From the NCBI RefSeq assembly GCF_002561455.1, contig NZ_NTUP01000004.1:161609-225608 (forward strand): a stretch of 64,000 bases of DNA. Reading direction: 5' to 3'. Under the pieces are notes generated by a model, which saw only the letters and a list, made by a program, of their open reading frames with translations, did not search any database and had not been told where the DNA came from. The position numbers and the translations under genes are program-made. Positions 1 through 8,408 of this stretch are shown here, in pieces. This DNA is from Bacillus sp. AFS015802. GTDB taxonomy: Bacteria > Bacillota > Bacilli > Bacillales > Bacillaceae_B. Position 1 is the first letter of the stretch. The number at the start of each line of letters is the position of its first letter.

Positions 1-1
1 A

Positions 2-310
2 GGAGAGGGAAGTTCCACTAAAGCTTTAATAGATTCGTTATGTCATGTCAGGCAAATCCACTTGCAGAATGCACCAATTCAAGTAGAGAGAATAGAAGAA
101 GCGATTCAGATAGTTGCATTTGGATACGGTATTACTTTAGCACCAAAATTAGCTATTGCTCCTTATTTAAAAGCAGAGCTTATTGATATAGTTCACATAA
201 AAGACCTACAACTTTCTAGAAAAATAAGATTGTGTATGCGTCGGGGTGTTGATTTAGCTCCGGCAGTGAGGAATCTAATTGATTTAATCTTACAGAAAAA
301 TGAAGATTAA
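2..310 (+). CDS. LysR-type regulator, C-terminal fragment cut by the window edge
   Basis: The reading frame is open from base 2 and ends with TAA at 310, giving about 102 residues of a larger protein. The segment AFGYGITLAPKLAIAPYL followed by a final strand and helix resembles the end of a LysR-type effector-binding domain (the 'G.GI...P' turn). LysR proteins bind DNA through an N-terminal helix-turn-helix and sense a small molecule through this domain. The DNA-binding half lies outside the window, so target and effector cannot be inferred. The TTG at 62 is internal and should not be taken as the start. Confidence 0.7.
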   Translation, partial: GEGSSTKALIDSLCHVRQIHLQNAPIQVERIEEAIQIVAFGYGITLAPKLAIAPYLKAELIDIVHIKDLQLSRKIRLCMRRGVDLAPAVRNLIDLILQKNED

Positions 311-533
311 TCTCTCTGCTTGGTTTGAATTAGAATTATAAAAATGCATGACCATCAACTTTTTCATTGAAAAATGGAAATGAATTATTCTGACTATAAC
401 TTTTTTTATCTGATTATTAAATAAACACAACAGAAGGTGTACAGGATAGAAAAAAGCTTTATGCTGGGCAGATTTTTCTTGAATATGCTGATTGCCTTTG
501 AAATAATTGGAACTAAGTTAAAGGTCAACTTAA

Positions 534-570
534 CGGAATATAATGAAATTAACATATTCCGATTTTTTTT
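534..570 (+). terminator. Rho-independent terminator
   Basis: An inverted repeat CGGAATA/TATTCCG with a short loop is followed by a run of eight T. It lies about 225 bp after the LysR fragment and just before the lipoprotein gene. The rest of 311-533 shows no gene or other structure. Confidence 0.7.
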
Positions 571-609
571 CGTATAACTAACGTATGTAAAATTAGGAGT
601 CGAATTTTA

Positions 610-981
610 ATGAAAAAAGTATTCTCGATTTTTCTTTTGATCTTATTAACTGCTTGTACATCTGCTGAGAAAGAAATGGACATCATCCAACAAGTCGAAA
701 AAGACTTAGAAACAATAGTCAGTTCGAATGCTATAAGTAAATCTTCTTCAAATCCAAATGATTATATTAATGCTCATTTAGATGATTTTGAAAACATCGT
801 TTCGAAAAAACAAATCACTCTGGACCACTTCCTTAAAAAACTTAAAAAAAGCGAAGAAAATGGTTTGGAAGAATATATTATGGCTGCTGCTTGTGTGGAA
901 ATCTTGGGAGATAAAAATCCAGTTTATGAGTGGTCAACGGGTAAAGAATGGTATGAAAAGTATTCTGCTAAAAAAGAGTAG
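610..981 (+). CDS. Small lipoprotein of unknown function
   Basis: This 123-residue protein begins with a lipoprotein signal peptide, ending in the lipobox LTAC with the lipidated Cys at residue 16. It should be exported by Sec, lipidated and held on the outer face of the membrane. The mature part is charged and helical, with no recognised domain. The ATG follows TAGGAG. The gene stands alone between two hairpins, so the context gives no clue to its role. Confidence 0.75.
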   Translation: MKKVFSIFLLILLTACTSAEKEMDIIQQVEKDLETIVSSNAISKSSSNPNDYINAHLDDFENIVSKKQITLDHFLKKLKKSEENGLEEYIMAAACVEILGDKNPVYEWSTGKEWYEKYSAKKE

Positions 982-1352
982 TTCTAAGCAAAATCGCGAA
1001 ACGATCCCTAGCCTATTATGTCTTTCAGAAAAGTAAGTATATTCGATTAATGGACAGTTTAATGCATATTGAAGAAAATAGAATCGGTTTTTGAAATAAA
1101 TCAAGTACTGTTTTCGTTATCGAGAGAAGTTAATCGAAAATCTGACAAATGATCTCTCCAGCTTTATATCTTGGTACAAAGTAGGTGCAATCTAGAACTG
1201 ATTGCACCTTTATTAATTGGGCTCCTTATTAGAACAACGCTGTTGCGTGAAATTAGGAAATAATGGGATAATTGAGTTGTATTCAAATAAGACAATTAAA
1301 GTATGTTAGATCGCATTGAGATGAGTAATGACTTACAAAACAGGTGATGTTT
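982..1352. other. Intergenic region with one hairpin
   Basis: There is no convincing gene in this stretch. It holds the terminator at 1183-1213 and, at its end, the leader of the winged-helix regulator with its AGGTG ribosome binding site. Confidence 0.6.
1183..1213 (+). terminator. Terminator-like hairpin
   Basis: Perfect 9-bp arms AGGTGCAAT/ATTGCACCT with a 9-nt loop are followed by TTTATT. The hairpin probably ends transcripts from the lipoprotein gene. Confidence 0.6.
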
Positions 1353-2495
1353 ATGGAAGGTATCAAGCTTTTACCGGATGATTATATTGTGAAGTATCGA
1401 TCGGAAGAAATCCAACTGTTACGAAAGGAATTTCAACTGTTTGAATGCTTGTTTAGGAATCCATCCCGGGTCTATACAAGGGCAGAACTTCTGGAAGTGG
1501 TGTGGACGCAAGAGGAGCCAACTGATAGGACGGTTGATGACCATATTTACCGTGTAAGGAAGAAACTGAAGCCAATTGCTTCATGTATATGGATCGAGAC
1601 GATAAGGGGCATTGGTTACCGGCTGAAGATTAGCAAGCAGGAAGATGTAAGTCCCTTGAAGCAGGATTATGAGGTGTCTTCTAGTATGGAAAGGTTATTT
1701 CACAAGTACCAGTTATATGGTCAGGGTGATGCCTTAAAGCTACTGGAGGAAAATCAATCTGTTTTGGGGTTTGAACTCAAGCCGCAAAGTGTTCTCTATA
1801 TTCAGTTTATGAAAGGCAATTTCAGATGGATCGCTGAGACAACTGACTTTTCATTTTGGGATAGATGTTTTTACTTACTTCACATTTACTCCTACATTGA
1901 GCACGATAAAACAAAATGCTTGGATTATTTTAAAAGAGCATTGGTGTCTGATAAGGTCCCAGAAGAACACCGTTTTGAAATGGAGTGGTTGAATCAATTA
2001 ACGGTCCTTGGTTTTACCGGTCAGTGGGAGGAAGCCAAAAACCTTTTACAACAATCTGTCAAAGTCATTCAGGAAAAGAATGCAGAAGGATTCATACCAA
2101 ATCTTTATTTTATAGAGCTTTACTTAATATTTTTACAAAAGGACCTTATGTGGGCTAAGAAAAGGATAAAGGAAATTGAAGTTGGGCTCAATCAGTATCC
2201 CTACTCAAGGGAGCAGGCAAGCTTTACCGTTATTCAGGGGATAGATTACCTGTACAACGGGGATGAAGAGCAAGCAAAGATCTGCTTTGATCGAGGTATG
2301 GATCAGTTTATAGAAGCCAGATACATACCTGGGTTGTTCATTAGCCTCACCATCATCCTTTTCTTTCTATCTGATACAGGAAAGTATAATGAACTCCAGC
2401 AATATTACAAAACGCAATTAACGCAATATGAACTGGACTACAAGTTAACTGGATTAAAATCTATCATTAGCCGTGAACTTAACGCTTTGCTCTGA
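1353..2495 (+). CDS. OmpR-type winged-helix regulator with a helical C-terminal domain
   Basis: The product is about 380 residues. Residues ~20-95 form an OmpR/PhoB-type winged helix: 'LLRKEFQLFECLFRNPSRVYTRAELLEVVW' is the first helices, 'DRTVDDHIYRVRKKL' the recognition helix and 'IETIRGIGYRL' the wing. There is no receiver domain. About 280 residues of alpha-helical, TPR-like sequence follow, as in regulators where this part senses a ligand or partner. I chose the ATG at 1353 because AGGTG sits at a good distance; two ATGs lie 6-9 bases upstream. An MFS exporter starts 57 bp downstream, so the pair probably forms an operon in which this protein controls the exporter. Confidence 0.75.
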   Translation: MEGIKLLPDDYIVKYRSEEIQLLRKEFQLFECLFRNPSRVYTRAELLEVVWTQEEPTDRTVDDHIYRVRKKLKPIASCIWIETIRGIGYRLKISKQEDVSPLKQDYEVSSSMERLFHKYQLYGQGDALKLLEENQSVLGFELKPQSVLYIQFMKGNFRWIAETTDFSFWDRCFYLLHIYSYIEHDKTKCLDYFKRALVSDKVPEEHRFEMEWLNQLTVLGFTGQWEEAKNLLQQSVKVIQEKNAEGFIPNLYFIELYLIFLQKDLMWAKKRIKEIEVGLNQYPYSREQASFTVIQGIDYLYNGDEEQAKICFDRGMDQFIEARYIPGLFISLTIILFFLSDTGKYNELQQYYKTQLTQYELDYKLTGLKSIISRELNALL

Positions 2496-2551
2496 TACTC
2501 CTCTGACATTCATTCATTATCATTTGGTAAAGAATGAATGTGGAGGTACTA

Positions 2552-3829
2552 ATGATGAAGAGAAAAAGTTCAATATGGAAAAATCCAGATTATATCAAGT
2601 TTTTTTCAGCAAATGCCCTTTCGAATCTAGGAAACTGGTTTGACTTTATAGCCGTACTTATTTTATTTAGGTATACATGGAACGCTGAACCTATGTTAAT
2701 TGCTTTCATTCCTGTGATGTACGCTATACCAAGTACCTTATTTGGCCAGTTGGCAGGAGTACTTGCCGACAGAAAGGATAAGTTGAGAATCCTTATTTAT
2801 TCCGATTGGATCAGAGGTGCCTTGACCTTATTACTTGTGTTCGTTTCTTCCCCATTTTGGGCATTGCTGGTTCTCCTCTTTCGCAATACGGTAGGTGTTG
2901 TTGGCCTTCCTGCACAGCAGGGCCTTATGCGAAAAATTGTAGATGAAGAGCATATTATGAAGGCTGTTACCATCAATGGCAGCCTTCTTCAATTAGTTAA
3001 AGTAGTTGGCCCATTAATCGGGGGTTCGGTTTCAGGTGTCTTTACTCCAGACATTTCAATTGCAGTTAACGCTGCTTCTTTCTTCATTTCAGGAATTATT
3101 TTTTCAATGATCACTAAGAAAAATCATATGAAACCTGAAGAAGTGAGTGGGGAAATTCAATTCTTTCGGTTATGGACAGAAGGTTGGGAACTAGTCCTAA
3201 AGAATAGAATCCTACTGGTCAGTATCCTTTACGGGATGATCATTACCTTGACCATTCAAATGATAGATGCTCAATTTGTAACGTTATTCAGTGAATTGTT
3301 TCCTGAAAAACCAGAAATGACAGGCTGGACCATTTCGGTAATCGGAGTGGGAGCGCTACTGGCTGTTTTAGTCCTAACAAAAAAAGAAACTATTGATAGG
3401 TACGGGTGGTTTTTCGGAAGTGGTAGTTTAATGATTGGGATAATGGCTGGTGGATTAGGATTTCTAAATAGTGAAAGCCCTCTTACCATAGGCCTTTTTT
3501 TTGCATTTATAGGCGGTATTGGTACAGGGATCACCTTAACCGCTGTTAATTACATGATACAGAAAGAGCCCCCGAGAGAAGTAATTGGCAGGGTATCCGG
3601 CATAGTGGATTCGATGTTAAGTATCTTGTTTATTGCTGGGCCTCTCCTTGGTGGAGTGCTGATACAACAGCTTGGAGTGGTCCTGGTGTTTAGGGGCATC
3701 GGAGTGGTTATATTCTTATTAGGTATGGTGGGTATTGTTTTTCAGCAGATTATCTGGAAGAAGGAAAAATCTTTTTCAATAGATGAGCAGTCTGACACAA
3801 AGAGGGAACTTAAAAAGGAAGTAAATTAG
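2552..3829 (+). CDS. MFS transporter, MFS_3 / macrolide-efflux-like
   Basis: This protein of about 425 residues has twelve predicted membrane segments and the MFS motif A-like loop 'GQLAGVLADRKDK' between the second and third helices. The second half has the related 'GRVSGIVDSM' loop. The opening 'NPDYIKFFSANALSNLGNWFDFIAVLILF' is typical of the MFS_3 efflux group (EntS and macrolide-exporter relatives). The start at 2552 follows GGAGGT; the ATG at 2534 lies before that site. The gene follows the winged-helix regulator, which suggests an exporter under local control. The substrate cannot be read from sequence. It is distinct from the two island MFS genes. Confidence 0.8.
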   Translation: MMKRKSSIWKNPDYIKFFSANALSNLGNWFDFIAVLILFRYTWNAEPMLIAFIPVMYAIPSTLFGQLAGVLADRKDKLRILIYSDWIRGALTLLLVFVSSPFWALLVLLFRNTVGVVGLPAQQGLMRKIVDEEHIMKAVTINGSLLQLVKVVGPLIGGSVSGVFTPDISIAVNAASFFISGIIFSMITKKNHMKPEEVSGEIQFFRLWTEGWELVLKNRILLVSILYGMIITLTIQMIDAQFVTLFSELFPEKPEMTGWTISVIGVGALLAVLVLTKKETIDRYGWFFGSGSLMIGIMAGGLGFLNSESPLTIGLFFAFIGGIGTGITLTAVNYMIQKEPPREVIGRVSGIVDSMLSILFIAGPLLGGVLIQQLGVVLVFRGIGVVIFLLGMVGIVFQQIIWKKEKSFSIDEQSDTKRELKKEVN

Positions 3830-3848
3830 AATAGGGCTAAGTATATCC

Positions 3849-3880
3849 TTATTCCATAAACGGGCAGGATAATGGAATAA
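3849..3880. repeat. Intergenic repeat, GGGCAG family, palindromic copy
   Basis: TTATTCCA and TGGAATAA form an 8-bp inverted repeat around the core CGGGCAGGATAA. Related copies occur at 4744, 5725, 6238, 6794, 8147, 9114, 9829, 42806 and 43842. Confidence 0.6.
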
Positions 3881-3930
3881 GTATACAATCACTTAATACA
3901 AAATGTTACAATTTGGTAGAGGTGAAATGA

Positions 3931-4092
3931 GTGAATATTTTTCTTTTTGTTATCGTTCACATATTGGTAGGATTAGCATTAATTTATTTTTATGGAAGAT
4001 TACCTAAAGCACTTACTGTTTTTGCATCTGTGTTTTTAACTATGAGTTTTCTTTATTGGGGAACAGTATTTATAAATTCATTGTTAAACTAA
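3931..4092 (+). CDS. Small membrane protein, 53 residues
   Basis: A GTG start lies 7 bases after AGAGGTG and opens a 53-codon frame ending in TAA. The protein is almost entirely hydrophobic, with two membrane segments around residues 2-17 and 28-50 joined by 'YGRLPKA'. It is followed directly by a terminator hairpin at 4097, as expected for a real short gene. I know no family for it. An overlapping ATG frame at 3927 is shorter and less protein-like. Confidence 0.55.
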   Translation: MNIFLFVIVHILVGLALIYFYGRLPKALTVFASVFLTMSFLYWGTVFINSLLN

Positions 4093-4096
4093 AGGG

Positions 4097-4127
4097 GGCG
4101 ATTGCAGCACAGTGATTCGCCTTTTTT
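4097..4127 (+). terminator. Rho-independent terminator
   Basis: GGCGA/TCGCC arms with an imperfect middle are followed by six T, immediately after the 53-residue membrane protein gene. Confidence 0.65.
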
Positions 4128-4203
4128 ATTATCGAAGTAAGCATTTCAGGAGTTAATTTATTGATAACATTAGACGGTAATAGTACATAAATGGGGGGTA
4201 ACA

Positions 4204-4677
4204 ATGAATATCCGAATAGTGAAAGGGTCAGATTATTATACCTTAGCACCACTTATAAATGAGTGGTGGGGTGGAAGGAATATGTCTGATATGTTACCAA
4301 AATTATTTTTTGACCATTTTAAAAATACAAGTTTTATTGCGGAAAAAAATGGGGAAATTGTAGGCTTTCTAATAGGATTTCTATCCCAATCTCAACCTAA
4401 GGAGTCCTATATTCACTTTGTAGGAGTTCATCCTGAATTTAGAAAACACAATATTGGGAAAGAACTATATAATCAATTCATTAATGTAGTAAAACAAAAT
4501 GGACGTAACATTGTCCGGTGTGTAACATCTCCTGTTAACAAAGTTTCGATTGCTTATCACACTAAGATGGGATTCGAGATTGAAGAAGGCGATAAAAAAA
4601 TTGATGGCGTCTACGTTAATACTAATTATGATGGATTAAATCAAGACAGGGTATTATTTATAAAACATCTGGAATAA
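4204..4677 (+). CDS. GNAT N-acetyltransferase
   Basis: This 157-residue protein has the GNAT fold from end to end. The acetyl-CoA loop is seen as 'GVHPEFRKHNIGKELYNQF' (V-x-P-x-[FY]-R-x3-I-G), followed by 'NKVSIAYHTKMGFEIEEGD', the usual 'N..A...Y.K.GF' motif. GNAT enzymes transfer an acetyl group from acetyl-CoA to an amine; the substrate is unknown here. The ATG at 4204 follows GGGGGT. The gene stands alone between intergenic repeats. Confidence 0.85.
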   Translation: MNIRIVKGSDYYTLAPLINEWWGGRNMSDMLPKLFFDHFKNTSFIAEKNGEIVGFLIGFLSQSQPKESYIHFVGVHPEFRKHNIGKELYNQFINVVKQNGRNIVRCVTSPVNKVSIAYHTKMGFEIEEGDKKIDGVYVNTNYDGLNQDRVLFIKHLE

Positions 4678-4743
4678 TTATGATTTCTTCTTCAACTATT
4701 GGGGGCCATAACTTAAGATAAGCAAATTGATCCGGCAGTTACC

Positions 4744-4777
4744 CTTCTTCAATTATTGGGCAGGTTAATGGAAGATG
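4744..4777. repeat. Intergenic repeat, GGGCAG family
   Basis: CTTCTTCAATTATTGGGCAG followed by GTTAATGGAAG matches the family consensus. A partial copy (CTTCTTCAACTATTGGGGG) lies just upstream at 4687. Confidence 0.55.
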
Positions 4778-4857
4778 CTTAAAGTTAACATATATTGGTT
4801 ATGTAGCTTTGTTTTTAAATTATGAGTTGAACATTCGAACTTAAGGAGGAGTGTCCA

Positions 4858-5436
4858 TTGAGCAACACAGATATAGATTCTAAAGAAGTTCTGACTGTGC
4901 GTGGCACATTAACGTTTAAAGAATATAAAAAGTTCTCATCTTTTCATAGTAGAAGATGGGTTATATGGTTTACGCTTTCTACATTTATACTGTTCTTTGC
5001 TTTAAGTATTTACTTTCTTTATAATCCTGGAGACATTTTTTCTTTTGGAGAAATGGCAGCCATTTTATTTGTGAGTTCTACGGTTTCAGTTTTTATTTCA
5101 GGTATATTTTTTCTTTACACCAAAGCAGTTATTAGAATTAAAGCAAAAAGAGAATATAAGAGTGACCAATTGATAAAGCAAGAAATCATTTATTCAATTA
5201 GTAAAGATGGGATAAATCAAAATAGAGGTAGATCGATAAATTATATTGAATGGAATGAAATTGTTTTTGTTCGTGAACACTCTCCTATGTTTCTTTTATA
5301 TGTGTCAAAAAACAAATCCATTGTACTACCGAGGAGATTTTTTGAATCAATTGAAGAAATAAAGCTATTTAAACAAATTATTAGGGAGAATGTTTCATCA
5401 GAAAAAATAACATTATCTAAAGATTCCCTCCAATAA
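4858..5436 (+). CDS. YcxB-like membrane protein
   Basis: The product has 192 residues. Residues ~38-55 and ~68-93 are two membrane helices. The C-terminal half ('IIYSISKDGINQNRGRSINYIEWNEIVFVREHSPMF...KNKSIVLPRRFF') has the beta-rich pattern of the YcxB-like domain, a PH-like module of unknown role facing the cytoplasm. The start is TTG, eight bases after AAGGAGGAG; no ATG fits that site. A GrpB remnant lies downstream. Confidence 0.7.
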   Translation: MSNTDIDSKEVLTVRGTLTFKEYKKFSSFHSRRWVIWFTLSTFILFFALSIYFLYNPGDIFSFGEMAAILFVSSTVSVFISGIFFLYTKAVIRIKAKREYKSDQLIKQEIIYSISKDGINQNRGRSINYIEWNEIVFVREHSPMFLLYVSKNKSIVLPRRFFESIEEIKLFKQIIRENVSSEKITLSKDSLQ

Positions 5437-5509
5437 AGGGGCAATATTTAAAGAACAGATTAATGATCTCCTGCAATTATCCAAAAAATATTTGTTGTGG
5501 GGAGAATTA

Positions 5510-5605
5510 ATGACAAAACCTATTGTGAAATTGAATGAGTATAGTTCTGAATGGGAAGACCAATTTGATTATGAGAGAAAGAAAATTTTTGAAGCAGTAC
5601 GATAG
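5510..5605 (+). pseudogene. GrpB family protein, N-terminal remnant
   Basis: A good ribosome binding site (GGGGAGA) and ATG lead into 31 codons, MTKPIVKLNEYSSEWEDQFD and onward, then a TAG. This matches the first strand and helix of GrpB/dephospho-CoA kinase-associated proteins ('V.L..Y...W...F..E...I...'), which normally have about 170 residues. The following ~75 bp have no continuation in any frame and run into a terminator hairpin. I read this as a truncated remnant. Confidence 0.6.
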
Positions 5606-5682
5606 ACCATCATATACCCAACAAAAAGAACCTTTATTATCGAAATTATCAAAAAATTGTTTGTTCCATTTTAGGGGGCTAT

Positions 5683-5745
5683 AGCTGAAGGTCAATCTGG
5701 CAGCTGATCTTCAGCTTTTTTTGTTTAGTTAACGGAAGAATAACT
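5683..5745 (+). terminator. Terminator hairpin joined to a GGGCAG-family repeat
   Basis: AGCTGAAG and CTTCAGCT pair around a loop and are followed by seven T, then GTTAACGGAAGAATAAC, a degenerate repeat tail. The same hairpin-plus-tail composite occurs at 9796-9860 and, inverted, at 42806-42869. Confidence 0.65.
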
Positions 5746-6212
5746 TAGAAGTGGAGCTTGAGAGTATGAAAGGGTGGTAACATTAGAAAATTAGCATTTA
5801 TCGTTTTTATTATATTCCTTATTACGGCAGGGTGTAATGGTGGCGAAAGAGATGAAACCCGTGTACTAAATGGAAATTCTAGATCTTGGAATGCGGAAAT
5901 TGAAGTTGTCTTTACCAGCTCCGAAGAAGAGGATAAATACTATATTGGGGGGAACCTAAAATTCCAAAATAGCTATATTCCAAAAAAAGTTAAATATTAT
6001 TTATCCTATCCCTCTGGAGAGGGTTCTGACATATCAAAAGGAAAAAACATTAAGATATTACAAAGTGGAGGTTCAAGGCCTGGTACCAAAGATAAAATTA
6101 GTGACTTTGCTGAAAAGACAATTTTAAAGGTAGAGTGGGAAAATGAAGATGAAAAAATGTTAAAGGAAACCATTAAATTGGATTGAATGACATTATTCAG
6201 TTATAGGAGCGT
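5728..6212 (+). repeat. Duplicated segment, copy 1
   Basis: About 485 bp carrying the lipoprotein gene at 5782 plus flanks. It recurs with roughly 90% identity at 6799-7284. The similarity starts in the GTTAACGGAAGAA tail upstream and ends after ATTCAGTTATAG downstream. Confidence 0.75.
5782..6186 (+). CDS. Lipoprotein with an apparent ATT start codon, copy 1
   Basis: The 134-residue product begins (M)RKLAFIVFIIFLITAGC, a signal peptide ending in the lipobox ITAGC. The mature part is beta-rich ('WNAEIEVVFTSSEEEDKYYIGGNLKFQNSYIPKKVKYY'). The frame has a stop just upstream (TGA at 5767) and no ATG, GTG or TTG before the signal peptide. The ribosome binding site AAGGGTGG lies directly before ATT at 5782. 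ATT initiation is rare in bacteria (infC is the classic case). A second copy at 6856 keeps the same ATT but has an internal stop. Function is unknown. Confidence 0.55.
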   Translation: MRKLAFIVFIIFLITAGCNGGERDETRVLNGNSRSWNAEIEVVFTSSEEEDKYYIGGNLKFQNSYIPKKVKYYLSYPSGEGSDISKGKNIKILQSGGSRPGTKDKISDFAEKTILKVEWENEDEKMLKETIKLD

Positions 6213-6269
6213 TTGCTAAATAAGCAGCCTCCCCTTTGTTCAAATAAAGGGCAGTTTAGTTTAACAAGG
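6205..6269. repeat. Palindrome plus GGGCAG-family repeat
   Basis: An imperfect palindrome around GGAGCG...CAGCCTCC is followed by GTTCAAATAAAGGGCAG and TTTAGTT. A related arrangement at 6724-6815 overlaps the 3' end of the next gene. Confidence 0.5.
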
Positions 6270-6314
6270 TGTGTGCTTTAGATAATTGTAAAATCAATCG
6301 AGGAGGGGGGTATT

Positions 6315-6806
6315 GTGAAAAATTTTATTTCGAAACTCATAACTCTTTCTATAGTATCATTGTTAGGTAGTATTTATTTTGTTGCAGTTGTATTTACTAC
6401 TGAAAAAGGTATTGGGGAAATAATCTATTATGTAACCTTTATGTTTCCAGTTGTCCTAATGTATATGTCCCCAAGTATTATTATTTCGTACATTGTGGAC
6501 TTCATAAAAAAATATTTTCATAAAACAAATATCGCTTTTTCAATGTTAATGTATTTCACTCTATGCCTTATTCTCTTCTATTTTCCATTTGTAATTATTG
6601 AAGATAATTCATTCTTTGCAATCTTTTATTTTTTGGTTATACCTGTTATTTACGGTGCTTTCGAGTTCTTTGTTCAAAAAAATTGGAAGGAAGAAATACG
6701 AACATTGTTTCAGCTTGAATTTAAGGAGGCGTTTGCTGAAGAAGCAGCCCCCTCCCTTCCAACTACGCCATTAAGCGTTAGCATCTGCAGCTCACGGGCA
6801 GTTTAA
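6315..6806 (+). CDS. Multi-pass membrane protein, unknown
   Basis: A GTG start follows GGAGGGGGG. The 163-residue product has four or five hydrophobic segments (about residues 8-28, 35-60, 72-95 and 100-122) and resembles small Bacillus UPF0715-type membrane proteins, but I cannot assign it firmly. The last ~29 residues (after 'LFQLEFKEAF') come from repeat-like intergenic DNA (GGAGGCGTTTGCTGAAGAAG and onward). The natural C-terminus was probably shorter and has been extended by loss of its stop. Confidence 0.6.
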   Translation: MKNFISKLITLSIVSLLGSIYFVAVVFTTEKGIGEIIYYVTFMFPVVLMYMSPSIIISYIVDFIKKYFHKTNIAFSMLMYFTLCLILFYFPFVIIEDNSFFAIFYFLVIPVIYGAFEFFVQKNWKEEIRTLFQLEFKEAFAEEAAPSLPTTPLSVSICSSRAV

Positions 6807-7284
6807 CGGAAGAACAACACTGAAATTATGCTTGAAAGTATGAAAGGGTGGTAACATTAGAAAATTAGCATTTATCGTTTTTATTATATTCCTTACTACG
6901 ACGGGGTGTAGTGGTGGCGAAAGAGATGAAACCCGTGTACTAAATGGGAGTTCTAGATCTTGGAATGCGAATATTGAAGTTGTCTTTACCAGCTCCGAGG
7001 AAGAGGATAAATACTATATTGGGGGGAACCTAAAATTCCAGAATAATTATATCCCCAAAAAAGTTAAATATTATTTATCCTATCCCACTGGAGAGGGTTC
7101 TGGCACATCATAGGGAAAAAACATAAAAATATTACAAAGTGGAGGTTCAAGACCTGGTACCACAGCTAAAATTAATGACTTTGCTGAAAAGATAATTTTA
7201 AAGGTAGAGTGGGAAAATGAAGATGAAAAAATGTTAAAGGAAACCATTAATTTGGATTGAATAACAATATTCAGTTATAGGGGG
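6799..7284 (+). repeat. Duplicated segment, copy 2
   Basis: This is the second copy of the 485-bp unit, separated from copy 1 by the membrane protein gene at 6315. It has scattered substitutions relative to copy 1 and no length change inside the coding part. Confidence 0.75.
6856..7260 (+). pseudogene. Lipoprotein, copy 2, with internal TAG
   Basis: This is a paralogue of the gene at 5782 with identical length (405 bp), the same ATT start context and the lipobox TTGC. At 7111-7113 the codon AAA of copy 1 is replaced by TAG (codon 86), while the frame continues intact to the same TGA. The 3' half is still about 90% identical at the protein level, so the stop looks recent. Without suppression the product would be 85 residues long. 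The following 7261-7555 holds no gene. Confidence 0.65.
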
Positions 7285-7555
7285 CGCTAATGTAAGTGAG
7301 ATTATCTATGCTGCGCCAGTACTTCAATTGTAAATATTTTTTACACTTTCATAGCTTCGACCTCCATTAGGCCAGAGGCTCTTTCTTCTTGTTTCGGGAA
7401 AGATTTTAGAATGGACTTCTAGCACTAAAGTACAGAGAGCTTAGAAACACTAATAAAATTGTTATACGCATAAAAGGAAAATAAATAACAAAAGATAATC
7501 ATTAAAACACACGTGCAATTCAGGGGTAAAGGATATATGTGAGGAGGATTGAAGA

Positions 7556-8122
7556 ATGACAGTGAATGAAGGAATACAACAAGCGAATAGAGCTACCCAA
7601 CAGATAATTGAAGTAAATAATTTGATGACTGAAGCAGTAGTTCATTCCTTTATGTTTACATGGCAGTGGTGGTTTGGAATCGGACTATTTATTATTCCTT
7701 GGATCCTTTGGTTTCTGTTTAGAAATAAGGAAAGTACAGGCAGACTTCTTATTGGAGGGTTTGTAACCATCATTTTATCATTAGTAATTGACCTTATTGC
7801 CTTGTCTTATGGGTTGTGGTCGTACCCCATGAAATTTTCACCTATAGCTCCACTGTTATTTCTTCCCTATCATTTTTCATTAGCTCCTGTTGCCATTATG
7901 TTTGCACTTCAAATTAAACCGAGAACGAATGCACTACTAAAGGGTTCAATATTTGCTGCAATTGGAGCTTTTATAGGTATGAATTTCTTTGCCATGATTG
8001 ATTTTTACAATCCAAAAGGATGGCCAACCATTTATGACTTTTTTATTTATCTATTCCTTTTCTTTGTAGCGCATTGGTTCAGCAACATGGATAGTTTTAA
8101 AAAAATATCAGATCGCTCTTGA
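7556..8122 (+). CDS. CBO0543-family integral membrane protein
   Basis: The 188-residue product has five predicted membrane helices. The pattern 'WQWWFGIGLFIIPWILWFLFRNKEST' and 'GLWSYPMKFSPIAPLLFLPYHFSLAPV' is typical of the CBO0543 family, which is common in Bacillus and Clostridium and has no known function. The ATG follows GAGGAGG. It is a single gene followed by the hairpin at 8160. Confidence 0.75.
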   Translation: MTVNEGIQQANRATQQIIEVNNLMTEAVVHSFMFTWQWWFGIGLFIIPWILWFLFRNKESTGRLLIGGFVTIILSLVIDLIALSYGLWSYPMKFSPIAPLLFLPYHFSLAPVAIMFALQIKPRTNALLKGSIFAAIGAFIGMNFFAMIDFYNPKGWPTIYDFFIYLFLFFVAHWFSNMDSFKKISDRS

Positions 8123-8146
8123 GATACGGAAGAGAGCCTATGATTT

Positions 8147-8187
8147 GTTCAAGTAACGGGCGCGATTATTTACATCGCGCTTTTTTT
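8147..8187 (+). terminator. Terminator embedded in a GGGCAG-family repeat
   Basis: GTTCAAGTAACGGG (repeat half) leads into GCGCGAT/ATCGCGC arms followed by seven T. It ends the CBO0543-family gene. Confidence 0.65.
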
Positions 8188-8408
8188 GGCGGAGTAAAAC
8201 CATTGTAAGAAGTAAAAATTTTTGGAATAATTGGTATTAAGTTAACGTGGGTATTTTAGAAGCAGGTGGGTTCGGGACTTATATTTAAGATAGATTAAGA
8301 AACCATCACAATTGAAACACGACAACATTATTTTATAAGGAGTATTTCAAAGAAGATAAAGTATTGAAAGTTAAGTAGAGGGACTTGAAAACCAGGGGGG
8401 ACAAAGCA

